DNA from: Erwinia pyrifoliae DSM 12163
Lineage (GTDB): Bacteria; Pseudomonadota; Gammaproteobacteria; Enterobacterales; Enterobacteriaceae
Length of the DNA stretch: 40,393 nt
Direction of reading: 5' to 3'
Assembly: GCF_000026985.1 (NCBI RefSeq)
Contig: NC_017390.1
Span: 3,214,004 to 3,254,396, forward strand
In this document: positions 26,086-34,838 of the stretch, one piece after another
How positions within the stretch are numbered: position 1 is the first letter of the stretch
Layout of the letters: every line of letters begins with the position of its first letter
Position numbers and translations under genes: made by a program
The notes under the pieces: model-generated
Told to the model about the DNA's origin: nothing
What the model saw: only the letters and a program-made list of their open reading frames with translations
The model's database searches: none

Positions 26086-27183
26086 TTAGTTCGTTACCGG
26101 TTTTCCGGCGCGGACAAAAACAGGTTTGGTCACGGTGACCGGCATGGCGCGGTTGCGGATTTGCACCACCGCCTGGTCGCCAATGCCGGCCGGGACGCGG
26201 GCCAGGGCAATGCTGCACCCCAGCGTCGGAGAGAACGAACCGCTGGTGATAACGCCTTCAAGCATGTTGCCGTCGGCATCGCTGAAGCGCACCGGGAGTT
26301 CGTTGCGCAGCACGCCTTTTTCGGTCATGATCAGACCGACCAGCCGCTCCGTGCCTTTGGCGCGCTGCAGCTCCAGCATCTCGCGCCCGATAAACTGGCG
26401 GTCTGACGGTTCCCAACCGATGGTCCAGCCCATATTGGCGGCCAGCGGGGAAACCGTCTCGTCCATCTCCTGTCCGTACAGGTTCATACCGGCCTCCAGG
26501 CGCAGCGTATCGCGTGCGCCAAGGCCGGCAGGCTGAACTCCGGCGGCCAGCAGCTGCTGCCAGAGTTCAGCCGCCTGTTCATTCGGCAAAGCGATTTCAT
26601 AACCCGGTTCGCCGGTATAGCCGGTGGTGGCGATAAACAGTTCACCCGCCTGCACGCCAAAGAAGGGTTTCATCGCGCTGACAGCATCACGCTGGGCATC
26701 ATCAAATACGCGTTGCGCTTTGCACTGCGCGTTCGGCCCCTGCACGGCGATCAGCGACAGATCGTCACGCTCGGTCAACTCCACGCCGTACACGGCCGCA
26801 TGCTCTGCTACCCACGCCAGATCCTTCTCGCGGGTTGCCGAGTTCACCACCAGGCGGAAAAAATCTTCGCTGATAAAGTAGACGATCAGATCGTCGATCA
26901 CCCCGGCGGAGGCGTTCAGCATCGCGGTATACAGGGCTTTGCCCGGCCGGGTCAGTTTGGCGACATCATTTGCCAGCAGATAGCGCAGAAATTCGCGCGT
27001 GCGTGCGCCACGAAGATCGACAATGGTCATATGAGAGACGTCGAACATACCGGCATCGCGGCGTACCGCATGGTGTTCATCCATTTGCGAACCGTAGTGC
27101 AGCGGCATCATCCATCCGTGAAAATCCACCATCCTTGCGCCGCTGGCCTGGTGCTGTGCGAATAACGGGGTTTGCTGAGTCAT
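26086..27183 (-). CDS. gcvT: Aminomethyltransferase, T-protein
   Basis: GcvT transfers the methylene group from lipoyl-GcvH to tetrahydrofolate and releases ammonia, supplying one-carbon units. The 365-residue protein shows [19 protein letters not shown] near the N-terminus, [30 protein letters not shown], and the folate-site stretch [17 protein letters not shown]. The start is the ATG at 27181-27183, with AGGA about 8 bases upstream. It is the first gene of the operon. A PurR-like box 61 bases upstream fits known purine repression of gcv in E. coli. YgfZ in this window is a distant relative. Confidence 0.97.
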   Translation of the reverse strand: MTQQTPLFAQHQASGARMVDFHGWMMPLHYGSQMDEHHAVRRDAGMFDVSHMTIVDLRGARTREFLRYLLANDVAKLTRPGKALYTAMLNASAGVIDDLIVYFISEDFFRLVVNSATREKDLAWVAEHAAVYGVELTERDDLSLIAVQGPNAQCKAQRVFDDAQRDAVSAMKPFFGVQAGELFIATTGYTGEPGYEIALPNEQAAELWQQLLAAGVQPAGLGARDTLRLEAGMNLYGQEMDETVSPLAANMGWTIGWEPSDRQFIGREMLELQRAKGTERLVGLIMTEKGVLRNELPVRFSDADGNMLEGVITSGSFSPTLGCSIALARVPAGIGDQAVVQIRNRAMPVTVTKPVFVRAGKPVTN

Positions 27184-27581
27184 ATTATTCCTGTCGCTGA
27201 TTTCCGGTTGCTGATAGCGCCTGTTGCCGCCACCAGCGGCCTGACGCAAACGTTATCCTTGTTCCGAACTTATCATTGAATTTGCCCATTAACCATAAGG
27301 TAAACGAGGCCGAGTCCGGGCTAAGGCAAAATGCACCGCCGTTGAGCTTCCAGCTTTTTGCACTGGGAAAACGCGAATTGACGCACATAAATGGTAAATA
27401 ACCGTCTAAAATGCAGTTTAAAAATAGATGACAGGCGCATATTTAATAAAAAATGACTGGGCAGATGCGCCAGTAGCATTATTTAAACTAATGCGAATGA
27501 TTGCGTGGAATTAGAATATTTCAAACGATGTGCGAAAATGGGGCGTCAATATAACTGCTATCTGAATATCAACTCTGTGAC
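27184..27581 (-). promoter_or_regulatory. gcvTHP control region
   Basis: This 398-base region upstream of gcvT is AT-rich in its middle. In E. coli GcvA, GcvR, Lrp and PurR act in such a region. A PurR-type box is present at 27244-27259. CTAAT-type GcvA core motifs occur at 27488-27492 and, on the other strand, at 27510-27514. I see no glycine riboswitch. GGCGCAT (27434-27440) and ATGCGCC (27465-27471) form a spaced inverted repeat. Site assignments other than PurR are tentative. Confidence 0.5.
27244..27259 (-). promoter_or_regulatory. PurR box upstream of gcvT
   Basis: ACGCAAACGTTATCCT fits the PurR operator pattern ACGCAAACGTTTNCGT at 13 of the 16 positions, including the central AAACGTT. 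It lies in the promoter region of gcvT, consistent with repression of glycine cleavage when purines are plentiful. Confidence 0.7.
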
Positions 27582-28580
27582 TCAAAGACGAATGAAATCC
27601 GGGCCGATCACTGCCACAATGCAGCCCCGATCCGTAAGGCGGATGACCCTCTGCTGCCGCAAGCCGGAAAGCAGCGACCTGATTTCCCGGCTACCACTGA
27701 CGTCCAGGCTGCTGCTTATCTGTTCCCTGCCGGTAAAACTGTACAGACCGTCTGCGGTGGCCAGCGTTTCGAAGCGCCGGTGATGTCCCTCCGCCAGAAA
27801 TGCGGCATAACGTGCCGGACTCACCCAGGATAAGGCTTCCAGCGTGTCACGCCAGGCCATCAGAAGAAGGTGAAGTGAAGCGTTAGTACCGTACACGGGG
27901 CGACGATAGTCCGGTTTTCCTGTAGAAGGATCTGCATACTGAAATTTCCAAATGGCTTCATGATGTGCCAGACGATTACGCAGCTCGCGGATACGGCTGA
28001 ACTTACGCGCGATGATATGGTGTGGCGTGCCCGGCGGCTTGCCGGAAAAGACATCTGCGATCAGGTGCGGCCACAGCAGGCTGCGGTTGCGGGGCTCGTC
28101 ATATTCCGGCGTCAGAAACTTGGTCCAGAAGCCGAAGTCCAGCCCGGAGATGACGCGCTCAGCCGTCACCGCCTTTCCTGCATCCGTTATGCGTTTCGAG
28201 ACTTTCCGTATACAGTCCTCTTCCCAGGCGGTCCTGTCGTAAACCGGCATGCCGCGGCGGTAGCGGATGTTGCCTTGCCGATCCAGCGCGTATCGCTTTC
28301 CCTGACGGATCCAGGCTTTGTCACCCATATAACGCGGCAAGTCAAATATCCAGTTGGCATCAGTGCGCCACAGGTTTACCGCACCGGGAGGTGGGTTATG
28401 ACGGATGGCATAATCTATACTGTTACGCAGCGTAATCTCAAGGCAGTGCATCAGGGGCTGCATCGCACTGCACAGCGCCTTGTTCCAGTTGTACCCGCCC
28501 AGCGCTTCGTCCGGCTTCAATTTAAGCACGTCAATGTAAACTTTCAGGCGATCGGCGGAAATATAGTCTTCGACGTTCAT
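27582..28580 (-). CDS. Abi-like protein with HEPN-type R-x4-H motif
   Basis: This 332-residue protein resembles Abi_2/abortive-infection proteins. An N-terminal helical part has YNWNKALCSAMQPLMHCLEI followed by TLRNSIDYAI (about 35-64), and RIRELRNRLAHHEAIW near 205-220 carries the R-N-x-x-A-H motif of HEPN ribonucleases. The last 70 residues (QISSSLDVSGSREIRSLLSG, then RQQRVIRLTDRG) look like a winged helix. That reading is inference. The ATG at 28578-28580 has GGAG 6 bases upstream. The gene lies alone between gcvT and ubiI, which are close neighbours in E. coli, so it was acquired. A palindrome just before its ribosome site suggests autoregulation. Its role in phage defence is predicted from family only; no partner gene is present. 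Confidence 0.75.
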   Translation of the reverse strand: MNVEDYISADRLKVYIDVLKLKPDEALGGYNWNKALCSAMQPLMHCLEITLRNSIDYAIRHNPPPGAVNLWRTDANWIFDLPRYMGDKAWIRQGKRYALDRQGNIRYRRGMPVYDRTAWEEDCIRKVSKRITDAGKAVTAERVISGLDFGFWTKFLTPEYDEPRNRSLLWPHLIADVFSGKPPGTPHHIIARKFSRIRELRNRLAHHEAIWKFQYADPSTGKPDYRRPVYGTNASLHLLLMAWRDTLEALSWVSPARYAAFLAEGHHRRFETLATADGLYSFTGREQISSSLDVSGSREIRSLLSGLRQQRVIRLTDRGCIVAVIGPDFIRL

Positions 28581-28595
28581 GAAAGGCTCCGGTGC

Positions 28596-28613
28596 CAATA
28601 GCCGAGGCTATTG
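28596..28613 (-). promoter_or_regulatory. Palindrome before the Abi-like gene
   Basis: CAATAGCC (28596-28603) and GGCTATTG (28606-28613) form a perfect 8-bp inverted repeat with a 2-base centre. It lies 16-33 bases upstream of the start codon and just before the GGAG ribosome site. It may be an operator or a hairpin in the leader that hides the ribosome site. Confidence 0.5.
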
Positions 28614-28691
28614 ACCCTATCGTCAATACTTGTTAGTATATTTTTATCAAGGCTCAGATTTCTTCGGACCTGAGCGTACAGTTAGTACCGG

Positions 28692-28716
28692 AAAAGCCAC
28701 CCTCGCGGTGGCTTTT
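28692..28716. terminator. Bidirectional hairpin terminator after ubiI
   Basis: AAAAGCCACC (28692-28701) pairs perfectly with GGTGGCTTTT (28707-28716) around CTCGC. It has A/T flanks on both sides and can act in both directions. It would stop the pepP-ubiH-ubiI transcript before it enters the Abi-like gene. Confidence 0.8.
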
Positions 28717-28934
28717 CTCGTTTCAGTCATCACACAATCGAAAGGATCGAGAAAAGCCGCTGCATTATCACACCGATCCCGTTCATCTCCTTCATAAAGT
28801 ACTCGTTGCTTATCAGGCGCAATGCAGGATGCGGAGACGACCGCCTGCACATGAAAACGTCCCTCTTTTGCACACAATGCCGATCATCTTAAATGAAAGG
28901 CATCAGGCAGAAGCCCCCCTGCAAGCACACGGCG

Positions 28935-30137
28935 CTAGCGCAGCCAGTCGGGCAAATCGTGCAGGCCCATCGCCTGTTTCAACAACCGTGGCTTAACTCC
29001 CGGCAGGTTATCAGCCAGCGCCAGGCCAATATCACGCAGCCATTTTTTCGCCGGATTGTTGCCGTCAAACAGTTCGCGGAACCCCTGCATGCTGGCCAGC
29101 ATGACTGCGGCGCTGTGTTTGCGGCTGCGTTCGTAGCGGCGCAGATAAAGGTGCTGACCGATATCTTTGCCCTGCTGGTGCAGGCGGCGCACTTCGCCAA
29201 TCAGTTCCGCCGCATCCATAAAGCCAAGGTTAACCCCCTGCCCGGCCAGCGGATGAATGGTGTGGGCAGCATCGCCGACCAGCGCCAGACGATGGGCAGC
29301 AAAGCTGCGCGCGTAACGCCCCATTAACGGGAAAGTTTCGCGCTCGCTGGCCAGCTCGCACAGGCCAAGGCGCAGATCGAAAGCCACCGACAGCTGCTGA
29401 TTAAACAGCGCCTCCGGCATCTCCTTCAGGCGTGAAGATTCCTGTGGCGACAACGACCAGACGATGGAGCTAAGGTGCGGATCGCTGAGCGGTAAAAAGG
29501 CCAGAATGCCGTCACCGTGAAACACCTGACGCGCCACCGACTGATGGGGATTTTCCGTGCGGATATTGGCTACCAGCGCATGGTGCTGATAGTCCCAGAA
29601 GGCAAGTGGAATATCGGCTTTGTTACGCAGCCAGGAGTTAGCCCCGTCTGCCGCCACCAGCAGGCGGGCGGTCATCATGCTGCCATCCTGCAAGGTCACG
29701 AAAGCTTCGTTATCGCCAAAGGCCACCTGTTGCAGCTCGCCCGGGGCAATCAGCGTGATATCGCTCAGGCTTTGTGCTCGTTGCCACAGCGCCTGATGGA
29801 CAACCCGGTTTTCGACGATATGGCCGAGATGCGCCAGCCCCTGCTGCTCATCGTCAAAGGCGATATGACCGAAACTGTCGCGATCCCAGACTTCCATCCC
29901 GTGATAAGCGCTGGCGCGCATGCTCAGAACCTGGCTCCAGACGCCAAGATGCTGGAGTAAACGTTCACTGGCGGCATTTATCGCAGATACACGCAGTGCG
30001 GGCGGCGCATCGCTGGCGGGCGCGGCCGGCTGCTCACGCTCCAGCACCGCCACGCGCAGTCCGCTGCCCTGTAAACCACAGGCCACCGCCAGCCCGACCA
30101 TACCGCCTCCGGCGACGATCACATCATAGCTTTGCAT
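28935..30137 (-). CDS. ubiI: 2-octaprenylphenol hydroxylase UbiI
   Basis: UbiI is an FAD monooxygenase that hydroxylates C5 of the ubiquinone ring precursor. The protein has 400 residues, the same as E. coli. GGGMVGLAVACGLQGSGLRV at the N-terminus is the dinucleotide-binding fold, LLVAADGANSWLRNKADIP is the DG motif, and LVGDAAHTIHPLAGQGVNLG is the FAD-ribityl GD motif. I start at the ATG 30135-30137, with GGAG 9 bases upstream, not at the open-frame start 16 codons earlier. It lies 13 bases after ubiH in the operon ygfB-pepP-ubiH-ubiI. Confidence 0.96.
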   Translation of the reverse strand: MQSYDVIVAGGGMVGLAVACGLQGSGLRVAVLEREQPAAPASDAPPALRVSAINAASERLLQHLGVWSQVLSMRASAYHGMEVWDRDSFGHIAFDDEQQGLAHLGHIVENRVVHQALWQRAQSLSDITLIAPGELQQVAFGDNEAFVTLQDGSMMTARLLVAADGANSWLRNKADIPLAFWDYQHHALVANIRTENPHQSVARQVFHGDGILAFLPLSDPHLSSIVWSLSPQESSRLKEMPEALFNQQLSVAFDLRLGLCELASERETFPLMGRYARSFAAHRLALVGDAAHTIHPLAGQGVNLGFMDAAELIGEVRRLHQQGKDIGQHLYLRRYERSRKHSAAVMLASMQGFRELFDGNNPAKKWLRDIGLALADNLPGVKPRLLKQAMGLHDLPDWLR

Positions 30138-30150
30138 TACTGCTTTCTCC

Positions 30151-31329
30151 TCAACGCTTAACCCAGCCCAGCGTTCGCTCGGCAAGCAAATTTCGTAACG
30201 ACGGCATATTATCCATCGCCATCAGTCCCAGATTGCGCCCGATCACCAGCGGCGCATAGCGGTTAGCAAAAATTCTCACCAGCCCATCGGTAATGCCGAT
30301 GGTGGCCCGGGCGTCCGGCTGACGGCGCTGCTGGTAATGTTGTAGCGTGGCATAGTCACCCACGCCCTGCCCGCTGTGCCAGGACGTCGCCAGCGTTTCT
30401 GCCAGCGACATCACGTCACGCATCCCCAGGTTAAACCCCTGGCCGGCGATGGGATGCAGGGTCTGAGCGGCATTACCGACCAGCGCCAGACGATGAGAAA
30501 CATGCTGAGTTGCGGTCTGCAACTGCAGCGGATAACTGTGCCGTTGCCCCACCTGAGTCAACCGCCCAAGCCGCCAGCCAAAGACGCGCTGCAGGCGCGT
30601 AAGGAATTCATCATCGCTCCAGCTATCCACCCGCGCTTTCTCTGCCAGCGGATGGCACCATACCAGCGAACTGCGGCCGTCCGACATTGGCAGCAGCGCC
30701 AGCGGGCCGTGAGCGGTAAAGCGCTCAAAAGCCCGCCCCTGATGCGCCAGCTCGGTAGATACGTTGGCAATGACCGCCACCTGCTGGTAATTCGCGTTTT
30801 GCCACTGCATACCGCAATTCGCTGCAACCTGAGAACGTGCTCCGTCCGCCGCTACCAGCAATTCACCATCGAGCCGTTCGCCGCTGGACAGTACCACACT
30901 GACGCCATTCTGTGAGCGTTCAACCCGGGCGACCTTATCCGGACAGCGCAGCGTTATACCAGGTGCCTGCTGAAGACGGTCAAACAGCCGTTGCCCGGCC
31001 TCATGCAGTTCCACTACCTGGCCTAACGCCGCTACGCCATAGTCGGCAGCGTCGAGCGAAACAAAGCTGGCATGGCCGCAATCGCTGACGTGAACGTGAG
31101 TAATGGCGGTGGCTACGGGGGCCAGTAACGGCCAGAGGTCAATCGCGGCCAGCTGCTGACAGGTGCCTTCAGCCAGCGCGATTGCGCGCCCGTCGTAGCC
31201 CGGATGGGCGCGACTGGCAGGAGCGGTAGCTTCAACCAGCGTTACCGCCAGCTCTCCCTGGGTTAGATGAGAAATAGCCAGCGCCAGCGTGGCTCCGGCC
31301 ATCCCCCCCCCTGCAATAATGATGCTCAT
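30151..31329 (-). CDS. ubiH: 2-octaprenyl-6-methoxyphenol hydroxylase UbiH
   Basis: UbiH is an FAD monooxygenase hydroxylating C1 in ubiquinone synthesis. The 392-residue protein starts with IIIAGGGMAGATLALAISHL (FAD fold), has LLVAADGARSQVAANCGM, and has LVGNAAQTLHPIAGQGFNLG in place of the usual GD, as in E. coli UbiH. Its ATG overlaps the pepP stop codon in an ATGA of four bases (31326-31329), so the two are translationally coupled. UbiI and UbiH probably arose by duplication. Confidence 0.95.
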   Translation of the reverse strand: MSIIIAGGGMAGATLALAISHLTQGELAVTLVEATAPASRAHPGYDGRAIALAEGTCQQLAAIDLWPLLAPVATAITHVHVSDCGHASFVSLDAADYGVAALGQVVELHEAGQRLFDRLQQAPGITLRCPDKVARVERSQNGVSVVLSSGERLDGELLVAADGARSQVAANCGMQWQNANYQQVAVIANVSTELAHQGRAFERFTAHGPLALLPMSDGRSSLVWCHPLAEKARVDSWSDDEFLTRLQRVFGWRLGRLTQVGQRHSYPLQLQTATQHVSHRLALVGNAAQTLHPIAGQGFNLGMRDVMSLAETLATSWHSGQGVGDYATLQHYQQRRQPDARATIGITDGLVRIFANRYAPLVIGRNLGLMAMDNMPSLRNLLAERTLGWVKR

Positions 31330-32642
31330 GGCTGTTTCGCTGCCGCCATCAGTGCTTCGATTTCATCGGCATCTTTTACCACCGAGGCCGTCAGGTTTTC
31401 ATTACCGTCGGCGGTAATAAGGATGTCATCTTCGATACGAATACCAATACCGCGATACTCTGCCGGTACATCAGCGTCCGGGGCGATATATAAACCGGGT
31501 TCAATAGTCAGCACCATCCCCGGTTGCAGAATGCGGTCACGGTCAACTCCGTAGTGCCCAACGTCATGCACGTCCAGCCCGAGCCAGTGGCTCAGGCCGT
31601 GCATAAAGAACTGACGATGGGCATTTTCAGCAATCAGCGTATCAACGTCGCCCTGCATGATCCCCAGTTTAACCAGTCCGCTGACCATCATTTCCACCAC
31701 TTCCGCCGTCACCTCGCGGATGCTGGTGCCAGGACGGTACAGTTCCAGCGCGCGGTTAAGGGAAGCCAGCACGATATCGTAGACGGCGCGCTGCGGAGCG
31801 CTGAACTTGCCGCCTACCGGGAAAGTACGCGTGATATCCCCGGCGTAACCTTTAAGTTCACAGCCGGCGTCTATCAGTACCAGCTGACCATCATGCATCT
31901 GGCTTTCGTTTTCGGTGTAGTGCAGGATGCAGGCATTTTCACCCGCGCCGACAATGGTGTTATAGGAGGGGAAACGCGCGCCGTGGCGGTTGAATTCGTG
32001 CTGGATTTCCCCCTCCAGCTGATACTCGTACATACCGGGGCGCGACTGCTGCATGGCTCGCGTATGGGCCAGCGCGCTGATGCGCCCGGCCTCACGCAAT
32101 ACGGCCTGCTCTTCAGCGGACTTAATCAAACGCTGTTCATGTACCCATGGACGCCAGTCGGTGAGCGTGGCGGGGGCAGAGAGATTCTGGCGTGAACCCC
32201 GACGCAGTTTCTCCAGCGCGCTGAAGACGATGCCGTCAGCAAAAGCGTACTGCCCCTGTGCGTGATAGATAACGTCCAGTCCATTCAGCAACAGGTGGAT
32301 CTGGTTTGCGATATCATCCCAGGGCAACGCACGGTCAACCGCCAGCTTTGCGGGTGCAGCCTCCTGCCCAAGGCGGCGTCCAAACCAGATTTCCGCCTTG
32401 AGGTCACGCTGGCGGTTAAACAACACGTTGTGATGATGATTGTCTGCGCTTTTTATCAGCAATAGCAATGCGTCTGGTTCGTTAAAACCGGTGAAGTACC
32501 AGAAATCACTGTTCTGCCGGTAAGGGTACTCACTGTCGTTGCTGCGAGTCACTTCCGGGGCGGCAAAAATCAATGCCGCGCTGGCCGGAGCCATTTTCGC
32601 TAACAGCGCCTGGCGGCGGCGCAAAAACTCTTGCTGGGTCAT
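31326..32642 (-). CDS. pepP: Xaa-Pro aminopeptidase P
   Basis: PepP removes the N-terminal residue from peptides with proline in position two, using two Mn ions. The 438-residue protein has a creatinase-like N-terminal domain (YPYRQNSDFWYFTGFNEP) and a pita-bread domain. The metal ligands are visible in order: Asp in LIDAGCELKGYAGDITRTF (two Asp), His in HGLSHWLGLDVHD, Glu in TIEPGLYI, Glu in IRIEDDI. It is the second gene after ygfB, 51 bases apart, and overlaps ubiH. The start at MTQQEFLRRRQ matches the family length. Confidence 0.96.
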   Translation of the reverse strand: MTQQEFLRRRQALLAKMAPASAALIFAAPEVTRSNDSEYPYRQNSDFWYFTGFNEPDALLLLIKSADNHHHNVLFNRQRDLKAEIWFGRRLGQEAAPAKLAVDRALPWDDIANQIHLLLNGLDVIYHAQGQYAFADGIVFSALEKLRRGSRQNLSAPATLTDWRPWVHEQRLIKSAEEQAVLREAGRISALAHTRAMQQSRPGMYEYQLEGEIQHEFNRHGARFPSYNTIVGAGENACILHYTENESQMHDGQLVLIDAGCELKGYAGDITRTFPVGGKFSAPQRAVYDIVLASLNRALELYRPGTSIREVTAEVVEMMVSGLVKLGIMQGDVDTLIAENAHRQFFMHGLSHWLGLDVHDVGHYGVDRDRILQPGMVLTIEPGLYIAPDADVPAEYRGIGIRIEDDILITADGNENLTASVVKDADEIEALMAAAKQP

Positions 32643-32693
32643 TCAACCTCCTGAATGCAAATTCGTTAAATCACCACTGACGGCGGGTTGCGC

Positions 32694-33272
32694 TTAATGC
32701 AGCGTCGGTTTTTTCATCTCGACGTTGGTGGGTGCGACCACCCGGGTAAAGGTATCGTGGCACAGTAATGCCGCCACGCGCACATACTCAATGACCTCTT
32801 CCAGCGACTGCTCCAGCTCTTCCTGGTCTTCATCTTCATCATAACCGAGCTGGGCAATAGTGCGTAGATCGTCGATCGCTTCTCCGGTTTCACCCTTCAC
32901 TTTGTCGAGTTTTAGCTGCGTAACGCCTAACCCCAACAGGAAGTGATTTACCCAGCCGGCAAGCGCATCGGCGCGGTCGAATACGCTGATGTCATCGTCT
33001 TCCGGCAGCAAAAGCTGGAAAAGAAAACCATCATCGTCCAACGAATCAGCTGTTGCATCGTGCAACTGCTGCAAAGGCTGAGCCAGCGTCTGTGGCCAGG
33101 CCATGCCTTCATTGGTCAGATCGTGCGCCAGAGTTTGCCAGCGCCCGGCGCTGCCGCCGCAGATTAAGCCGCTGATCAGGCCATGCATTTCTGCAGGAGT
33201 CATGCCGACTCCCTGCTGTGTGAGTACTGCGGCCAGAGCGTTGTAACCCGGCGTGGTATTGGTTAGTGACAT
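32694..33272 (-). CDS. ygfB: YgfB, UPF0149 family protein
   Basis: This 192-residue helical protein of the UPF0149 family has [38 protein letters not shown] and [15 protein letters not shown]. The acidic run [15 protein letters not shown] lies near residues 148-162. Length equals E. coli YgfB. In Pseudomonas YgfB interferes with the AlpA-controlled lysis genes; its role in enterobacteria is poorly known. It heads the ygfB-pepP-ubiH-ubiI operon and is divergent from zapA. Confidence 0.93.
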   Translation of the reverse strand: MSLTNTTPGYNALAAVLTQQGVGMTPAEMHGLISGLICGGSAGRWQTLAHDLTNEGMAWPQTLAQPLQQLHDATADSLDDDGFLFQLLLPEDDDISVFDRADALAGWVNHFLLGLGVTQLKLDKVKGETGEAIDDLRTIAQLGYDEDEDQEELEQSLEEVIEYVRVAALLCHDTFTRVVAPTNVEMKKPTLH

Positions 33273-33442
33273 ACGTTTTGGCCGTCGTTGGCTGGATAAG
33301 TTCGTGTTATGCTACCACCAGGTGCCTCGATGATTCCAGAAAGGGGTTGTTTCTTATATTTGGGGTAGTTATAGTGACTCCCGTTCCAAACCCTTGAGCG
33401 GTAAGGATGATTGCGGGTACAGTAATCAGTCAGGAAGGTGGC

Positions 33443-33772
33443 ATGTCTGCACAACCGGTAGATCTTCAAATTTTTGGCCGTTCATTACGAGTAAATTGTC
33501 CGCCGGAACAGCAAGATGCGCTGAACCTGGCTGCTGAAGACCTCAATCAACGGTTGCAGGACTTAAAAGTTCGCACTAGAGTCACTAATACCGAGCAATT
33601 AGTGTTTATTGCTGCACTGAACGTTTGCCATGAACTGGCGCAGGAAAAAGTCAAAACCCGTGACTATGCGTCAAATATGGAACAGCGTATTCGCATGCTG
33701 CAACAGACCATTGAACAGGCGTTGCTTGAACAGGGTCGTATTACTGAACGTACCGGAACGAACTTCGAATAA
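33443..33772 (+). CDS. zapA: Cell division protein ZapA
   Basis: ZapA bundles FtsZ filaments in the Z-ring. The 109-residue protein has the [20 protein letters not shown] start, [20 protein letters not shown], and a long coiled-coil from about 60 to 100 ([20 protein letters not shown]). I chose the ATG at 33443, with AGGAAGG upstream, because it gives exactly the E. coli length; the frame extends 12 codons further. 6S RNA follows directly, as in E. coli. Confidence 0.96.
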   Translation: MSAQPVDLQIFGRSLRVNCPPEQQDALNLAAEDLNQRLQDLKVRTRVTNTEQLVFIAALNVCHELAQEKVKTRDYASNMEQRIRMLQQTIEQALLEQGRITERTGTNFE

Positions 33773-33814
33773 CACTTTAGCGTTAGCTGTGATAGAGTGA
33801 CGTTGAAGCACAAA

Positions 33815-33999
33815 ATTTCTCTGAGGTGTTTGCAAGCGGGCCAGTCCCCTGAGCCGATATTTCATACCAAACAGAGTGTGGTGCTCTGTAACCTGTGTGT
33901 ATGCTCGGTCCGTCCGAGAAACCTGATGGTTGCGACGGCATGCTCACCTTGAACCAAGGGTTCAAGGGTTACAGCCTGCGGCGGCATCTCGGAGATTCC
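33815..33999 (+). ncRNA. ssrS: 6S RNA
   Basis: The 185-base RNA begins ATTTCTCTGAGGTGTTTGC and ends CATCTCGGAGATTCC; the two ends pair to form the closing stem. Conserved internal stretches match E. coli 6S RNA, including AAGCGGGCCAGTCCCCTGAG, TGCTCGGTCCGTCCGAGAA and ACCTTGAACCAAGGGTTCAA. The RNA mimics an open promoter and holds sigma-70 RNA polymerase in stationary phase. Position between zapA and ygfA is the conserved one. Confidence 0.96.
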
Positions 34000-34155
34000 A
34001 TTTTATTTCTGCTCTACCCAGTCATTGACAGGTTCTGCACCACCCGGCAATCTGCACTCTCTGTAAAATAATCCGCGTTAAGCCTGCACGGCACACCGAA
34101 TCCGCCGGCTCTGCCATCAACGTGGACAGTCCCGTACCGGAGATGCCCCCTTTAT

Positions 34156-34743
34156 ATGAAGCCCGATATGCGCGACCGTCAGGATATCCGTCACCACATC
34201 CGCCGCCTGCGCCGCCTGCTTAGTAATGAACAGCAACAGCTTGCCGCCGTGCAGGCAGCTGAAAAGGCGTTGAATTTTTCCCCAATACGACAGGCGAAAA
34301 ACATTGCGCTGTTTCTTTCCGTCGATGGTGAACTCAATACACACCCGCTGATAGCCCGGCTCTGGCAGCGTCAGCAGCATGTTTATTTGCCGGTGCTGCA
34401 TCCGTTCTCGCGGGGTAACCTGCTGTTTATGCACTACGACCGTCAGACCGAACTGAAAATTAACCGTCTGCGCATCCCGGAGCCGCCGCTGGATATTCGT
34501 CACCTGTTGCCGCTGAGCGAGCTGGACGTGGTGATGGTGCCGCTGGTGGCGTTTGATAGCGCTGGACAGCGCTTAGGCATGGGCGGAGGGTTTTACGACA
34601 GGACGTTGCAGCACTGGCAGCAGCACGGTTTTTTACCGGTGGGGCTGGCGCATGACTGTCAGCAGGTGGAGAAACTGCCGGTGGCGGAATGGGATGTTCC
34701 CCTGCCTGCATTGATCACGCCGTCGAAAATTTGGCAATGGTAA
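34156..34743 (+). CDS. ygfA: 5-formyltetrahydrofolate cyclo-ligase family protein
   Basis: This enzyme converts 5-formyl-THF to 5,10-methenyl-THF with ATP, returning folate that the glycine cleavage and serine pathways stall. The 195-residue protein has FLSVDGELNTHPLI, VYLPVLHPFSRGNLLFMHY, and the Mg/ATP-site stretch RLGMGGGFYDRTLQHW. It follows 6S RNA, as in E. coli, where the two can be co-transcribed. The start codon is uncertain: neither ATG at 34156 nor ATG at 34168 has a strong ribosome site, and the protein is 13 residues longer than E. coli YgfA. Confidence 0.92.
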   Translation: MKPDMRDRQDIRHHIRRLRRLLSNEQQQLAAVQAAEKALNFSPIRQAKNIALFLSVDGELNTHPLIARLWQRQQHVYLPVLHPFSRGNLLFMHYDRQTELKINRLRIPEPPLDIRHLLPLSELDVVMVPLVAFDSAGQRLGMGGGFYDRTLQHWQQHGFLPVGLAHDCQQVEKLPVAEWDVPLPALITPSKIWQW

Positions 34744-34838
34744 CCCTTATCATGCGTAGCCCTCAAACCGCCGAAGTGGATCCCCGACCTTTACCTCGAA
34801 GGTAAGGGCCGCGGATTCAGCCTCTCTGTCATGCCATT

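Larger units (their letters stand above)
28581..28934. other. Intergenic region between the Abi-like gene and ubiI
   Basis: It holds the palindrome, the promoter of the Abi-like gene and a strong hairpin terminator. A 76-codon open frame at 28647-28877 crosses the terminator and has no recognisable product, so I leave it out. Nothing else is visible. Confidence 0.4.

Noticed and set aside
27184..27581. Glycine riboswitch ahead of gcvT
   Set aside because: No paired aptamer pattern; PurR and GcvA-type control is the enterobacterial arrangement.
28647..28877. 76-codon frame between the Abi-like gene and ubiI
   Set aside because: Crosses a strong terminator hairpin and resembles no known protein.
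34792..34811. Small hairpin between ygfA and serA
   Set aside because: Has a bulge and no T tract; mentioned under serA only.
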